DNA of 16,370 nucleotides from an uncultured Burkholderiales bacterium (GTDB taxonomy: Bacteria; Pseudomonadota; Gammaproteobacteria; Burkholderiales; Burkholderiaceae_D): NCBI GenBank assembly GCA_937872165.1, contig CALMOR010000032.1, positions 28,002 to 44,371 on the forward strand. The letters run 5' to 3'. Position numbers and translations under genes: made by a program. This document shows, piece after piece, positions 13,460-16,370 of the stretch (positions within the stretch are counted from its first letter, which is position 1; every line of letters starts with the position of its first letter). The notes beneath the pieces are model-generated. The model ran no database searches. It worked only from the letters and a program-made list of their open reading frames with translations, and was not told where the DNA came from.

Positions 13460-14937
13460 AGCAGGCCGTCTGTAAGAACCTGCTGTTCATAACGGCCGAC
13501 CAATTCCGCGGCGACTCCTTGTCGTGCCTAGGACATCCCTTCGTCAGAACCCCGCATCTCGACCGGGTAGCTGCGGAAGGTGTGCTTTTCTCGCAGCATT
13601 ACTCGGCATCGGCACCTTGCGGCCCAGCGCGGGCCTGCATGCACAGCGGCGCGGGCAACGACGTCCATGGTGTCTGGCGCAATGGCGATCCGTTGAGTAA
13701 AGCCGTGGTCAACTGGGCTAGCGAACTGCGGCGCAACGGCCATGACCCGCAGCTATTCGGGTTCACCCACACAGCAGCTTCCAGTTCCGAGGGTGACGAG
13801 TGGAACCTGCAACGCGGTTTCGAAGGCATCCTGCCTGGGTTACGCTTACAGGCCGACTTCCGGAATGCCAGCGGCGATTGGAGCGCGTGGCTTCTGCGCA
13901 GACATGGCCTGCAAATATGTGCGCACGATCTGCATAAGGCGGCAGCCCCTGACGACCACGCCCTTGGAAACGTGCGCTGGGGCCGGACGCAGGCTCCAGT
14001 AGGTGGCGGCGATGTGGATTACCTCGTCGACACGTTGATGACCCAGCTCCAAGCAGCGCCGAAGGATCCCTTTGTCGTCCACTTGTCGGTGTTCGCGCCG
14101 CACAACCCGTATTTGGTGCCCTATCCGATACGCTCGGCGCTCGATGCCGTCCTAGACGGTAGCACCGCGGCTTGCTGCAGGCCCGCACCTTATAGCAACC
14201 ATCCGTATCTATCTCGCATCGCAAGTCAAGTTGTGGGTGACAAAGCAAATGATGTGCACAAGCTTCTGGACATGCGTCGTCACTATTGGCGCGCGGTCGA
14301 GGTCGTCGACACTGCGCTCGGACGGCTGTTCGACTTCATACGTCAAACGGGAGAGTGGGACAACACGATGTTGTTGTTTACCTCCGATCATGGTGATCAG
14401 TTAGGCGACCGAGGACAATTGGGCAAGGTCGGTGGTTTGCGCGAAACCCATCATATTCCGCTTCTGGTTCGAGACCCGACGCCGGCAGCGCAATTCTCGT
14501 GCGGCACGCGTGTGTCGCGCATTACCGAAAGCCTCGACATCGCGCCGACCTTGCTTGATTTTTTTAACTGTGCTTGCCCGGCACAGTTCCAAGGCCGGTC
14601 ATTGCTCAGCGACCTGCGCAATGGAGCCTTTGCGGCTGCGCCGCAGAGGCGTTATGCACGTGTTTACTTCGAATTCGACGATGGCATCACTGCTGGACGG
14701 GGCAGCTCGCCTGCATCGGCCACACATCGGCTGATAGGATTGCTCGACGAGCGTTTTACGTATCTTGAGTTTAGGAACGGCTGGCCGCCTCTGCTCCTCG
14801 ACGAGCAAGATACGCGCGCGGGGTTAAGAGACCGCAGCGGCAGTTCTGGTCATTCGCATTTTCTAAGAGAGATGGCCGGTGAAGCCGCCAAAATCCGAGC
14901 GCGTGACGGCCGGTCCGGCGACTCGCGTCCATTCTGA
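13456..14937 (+). CDS. Phosphonate monoester hydrolase/phosphodiesterase-like (alkaline phosphatase-sulfatase superfamily)
   Basis: A 493-aa metal hydrolase. Seen: NLLFITADQFRGD (Asp15, metal ligand), RTPHLDRVAAEGVLFSQHY, SAPCGPARACMHSG with Cys55 in a CxPxR motif expected to mature to formylglycine, FVVHLSVFAPHNPY, and TSDHGDQLGDRGQLGK with Asp311-His312 as metal ligands. The CGPAR form and the order of segments resemble phosphonate monoester hydrolases (PehA type, nucleophile near residue 57), which split phosphonate and phosphate diesters, more than arylsulfatases. No signal peptide is seen, so it acts in the cytoplasm. It may release a product from a nucleotide or phosphodiester intermediate. 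Maturation needs a formylglycine-generating enzyme not in this window. The C-terminal tail is basic and divergent. The start at 13456 overlaps the kinase stop. Confidence 0.8.
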   Translation: MKQAVCKNLLFITADQFRGDSLSCLGHPFVRTPHLDRVAAEGVLFSQHYSASAPCGPARACMHSGAGNDVHGVWRNGDPLSKAVVNWASELRRNGHDPQLFGFTHTAASSSEGDEWNLQRGFEGILPGLRLQADFRNASGDWSAWLLRRHGLQICAHDLHKAAAPDDHALGNVRWGRTQAPVGGGDVDYLVDTLMTQLQAAPKDPFVVHLSVFAPHNPYLVPYPIRSALDAVLDGSTAACCRPAPYSNHPYLSRIASQVVGDKANDVHKLLDMRRHYWRAVEVVDTALGRLFDFIRQTGEWDNTMLLFTSDHGDQLGDRGQLGKVGGLRETHHIPLLVRDPTPAAQFSCGTRVSRITESLDIAPTLLDFFNCACPAQFQGRSLLSDLRNGAFAAAPQRRYARVYFEFDDGITAGRGSSPASATHRLIGLLDERFTYLEFRNGWPPLLLDEQDTRAGLRDRSGSSGHSHFLREMAGEAAKIRARDGRSGDSRPF

Positions 14938-14960
14938 GTATAGAGTTAAAGTGAGGCTTT

Positions 14961-16148
14961 ATGTTTGCAGCGCGTGTCGGCTTAATCCAGGGATCCAAGA
15001 CTTCGGGTATGCGCAATCTTGCAGCTCGACTCGAGGCGCAGGGGCGGCCCGTCATTAGCTTCGCCGCCGGTGAACTCGACGAAGGCACTAGCGAGTACGC
15101 TAAGCAGGCGGCAATCCAAGCAGTGCTCGTTGGCACCAACAAGTACACAGAAACGGTCGGTACCATTGAGCTGCGTCAAGCGCTCGCCGAGCGTGTCGCC
15201 CTGCAGACCGGCTTGGCATGGACGGGAGCAGAGATCGCTGTAACAGCTGGCGCAAAACAAGCCCTCTTCAATACCGCGATGGTGCTGTTCGAAGACAGTA
15301 ATGAAGTCATTGTGCCTTCGCCGCACTGGACTACGTTTCCAGCGCAGATCGTCTTGGCTGGCGCCCGACCGGTCTTCGTCGATACATCAAGCCATGGGTA
15401 TGAGTTGACTGTGGATCAAATCGAACCTGTACTGACTCCTCACACTAAGGCTATCGTCCTTAACACACCCAACAACCCCACTGGTAAGCTCATTTCTGCG
15501 ACTACTTTGGCCAGCATCGGGGCGCTTGCACGCGAGCGGGGTCTTTGGGTTATTTTTGACCAGTGTTATTCAGAGTTCGTATACGGTGTAGCGGAGCATA
15601 CGAATATTCTGCGCGTCGCGCCGATGCTGCGTGACCGCACCGTGATCATCGACTCATTTTCCAAGTCCCACGCGCTCGCCGGCTGGCGTATCGGCTATCT
15701 GGCCGCGCCACCCGAATTAGTGTCCGCAGTTGCTAACCTACAAAGCCATACCACTTCCAACCCGAACTCGATCGCCCAAGCCGTTGCGCTGGCGCTGCTC
15801 AGACAAGCGTATTCTAAGGAAACTCAAGCTATTAAAAGCTCGCTAGATGTCAGACGCTTGCGCGCCGTCGAGCTTCTTTCGGGCATCGATCAGGTGAAGG
15901 TTGTTTCCCCCGAAGGTGGCTTTTACGTGTACCTCGACCTGAAGGGTAAACTGCAAGCCTTGGCTACTGCTGGGCTCGGGCGCGGTGAACGCCTGCCGGA
16001 TTACCTGCTAGAGAACGCAGAAGTAGCGGTTGTTGGCGGCGATGCCTTCGGTGATTCTACGGGAATACGCCTTTCCTACGCCCTTGGAAGGGACAAGTTG
16101 GAGCAGGGTTTGCAACGACTCGCCTCCGCTCTTCGAGCACTGCGTTAA
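14961..16148 (+). CDS. Class I aminotransferase (aspartate aminotransferase-like)
   Basis: A 395-aa PLP enzyme of fold type I, aminotransferase classes I/II. Seen: VISFAAGELDEGT near the N-terminus (usual FxxGEPDF), TNKYTETVGTIELRQALA, AVTAGAKQALFN, VPSPHWTTFPAQ, LNTPNNPTGKLI, IFDQCYSEFVYG, SFSKSHALAGWRIGYL with Lys235 for the Schiff base, and the substrate-carboxylate Arg in GIRLSYALG. Length is normal. A ribosome site (GTGAGG) precedes the ATG after a 23-bp gap from the hydrolase gene. It probably supplies or aminates an amino- or keto-acid for the pathway. Gly-Glu-Leu replaces the usual Gly-Glu-Pro, a small divergence that may reflect a special substrate. Last gene of the apparent operon. 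Confidence 0.88.
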   Translation: MFAARVGLIQGSKTSGMRNLAARLEAQGRPVISFAAGELDEGTSEYAKQAAIQAVLVGTNKYTETVGTIELRQALAERVALQTGLAWTGAEIAVTAGAKQALFNTAMVLFEDSNEVIVPSPHWTTFPAQIVLAGARPVFVDTSSHGYELTVDQIEPVLTPHTKAIVLNTPNNPTGKLISATTLASIGALARERGLWVIFDQCYSEFVYGVAEHTNILRVAPMLRDRTVIIDSFSKSHALAGWRIGYLAAPPELVSAVANLQSHTTSNPNSIAQAVALALLRQAYSKETQAIKSSLDVRRLRAVELLSGIDQVKVVSPEGGFYVYLDLKGKLQALATAGLGRGERLPDYLLENAEVAVVGGDAFGDSTGIRLSYALGRDKLEQGLQRLASALRALR

Positions 16149-16300
16149 GTACTTCGACACCGATGGATTGCTGTTCACAAACTTAACCTGTACGCCTCGC
16201 CGGATCCGGATCGGAACTACCTTTGTAGCCGGACCTCTAGCGCGCGGCGCGTACGCCAACATCAAGGTGGTGTCCGTGCTTAGGCTCGCCTAGCAAGTGT

Positions 16301-16370
16301 ATGCATTATCTTAACGTAAGCGTCCAGCGAACACGTGTTGACGTTGTGGTCGATCGCCTTAACCGGGCAA
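16301..16370 (+). CDS. Possible start of an ORF running off the window
   Basis: An ATG opens 23 codons (MHYLNVSVQRTRVDVVVDRL...) to the end of the window without a stop. There is no clear ribosome site and the piece is too short to identify. The 150 bp before it (16149-16300) show no gene, no strong terminator for the operon and no RNA gene that I can see. Confidence 0.2.
   Translation, partial: MHYLNVSVQRTRVDVVVDRLNRA

Noticed and set aside
13456..14937. Simple arylsulfatase
   Set aside because: The CGPAR motif and surrounding segments fit phosphonate monoester hydrolases better, and no sulfated substrate or sulfate transport gene is near.
1..16370. CRISPR array, tRNA or rRNA genes
   Set aside because: No regularly spaced repeats of array type and no cloverleaf or rRNA segments were seen on either strand by eye.

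Overview
The window looks like part of a proteobacterial chromosome or large replicon. Its moderately high GC, Shine-Dalgarno use and protein style fit Burkholderiales or Xanthomonadales; this is an impression, not a placement. Its centre is an apparently acquired cluster of biosynthetic genes.

Left flank (1-3313): a DUF413/MaoP-like protein, a SRAP (YedK/HMCES-type) protein and a 54-aa small protein lie close together on the plus strand. They are followed by a decayed IS5-family transposase on the minus strand (about 1904-2850, at least three suspected frame disruptions including the region of the catalytic Glu), and then about 400 bp with no gene I recognise.

Cluster, minus-strand arm (3314-4804): a 53-aa small ORF, a 44-aa peptide with the look of a RiPP precursor, a hairpin/T-run, and a 352-aa protein joining a MNT-type nucleotidyltransferase domain to a C-terminal PqqD-like domain, the fold that binds leader peptides in many RiPP pathways. 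The 44-aa peptide matches the double-glycine leader consensus, which would leave a core of only seven residues.

Cluster, plus-strand arm (4890-16148): ten tightly packed genes in one apparent operon, preceded by a 22-aa upstream ORF that overlaps the first gene. In order they are a PhnW-like (2-aminoethylphosphonate transaminase-type) aminotransferase, a LicC/PntC-like nucleotidyltransferase, a full glutamine-dependent AsnB-type amidotransferase, a cupin, split transketolase N and C halves, two HprK-like P-loop kinases (both 383 aa with the chosen starts), a phosphonate-monoester-hydrolase-like member of the alkaline phosphatase/sulfatase superfamily with a CGPAR formylglycine motif, and a class I aminotransferase. 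A 25-bp near-palindrome sits between the arms.

Inference: the divergent arms form one system in which a small ribosomal peptide is recognised by the PqqD-like domain and modified or phosphorylated by the HprK-like proteins, while the other genes make an aminated, nucleotide-activated phosphonate- or phosphate-containing building block. I do not recognise this gene combination as a described pathway. No PEP mutase, peptidase or transporter is visible, so the pathway is incomplete here or draws on genes elsewhere. The last 222 bp hold no clear gene, only a possible start of another ORF at 16301.
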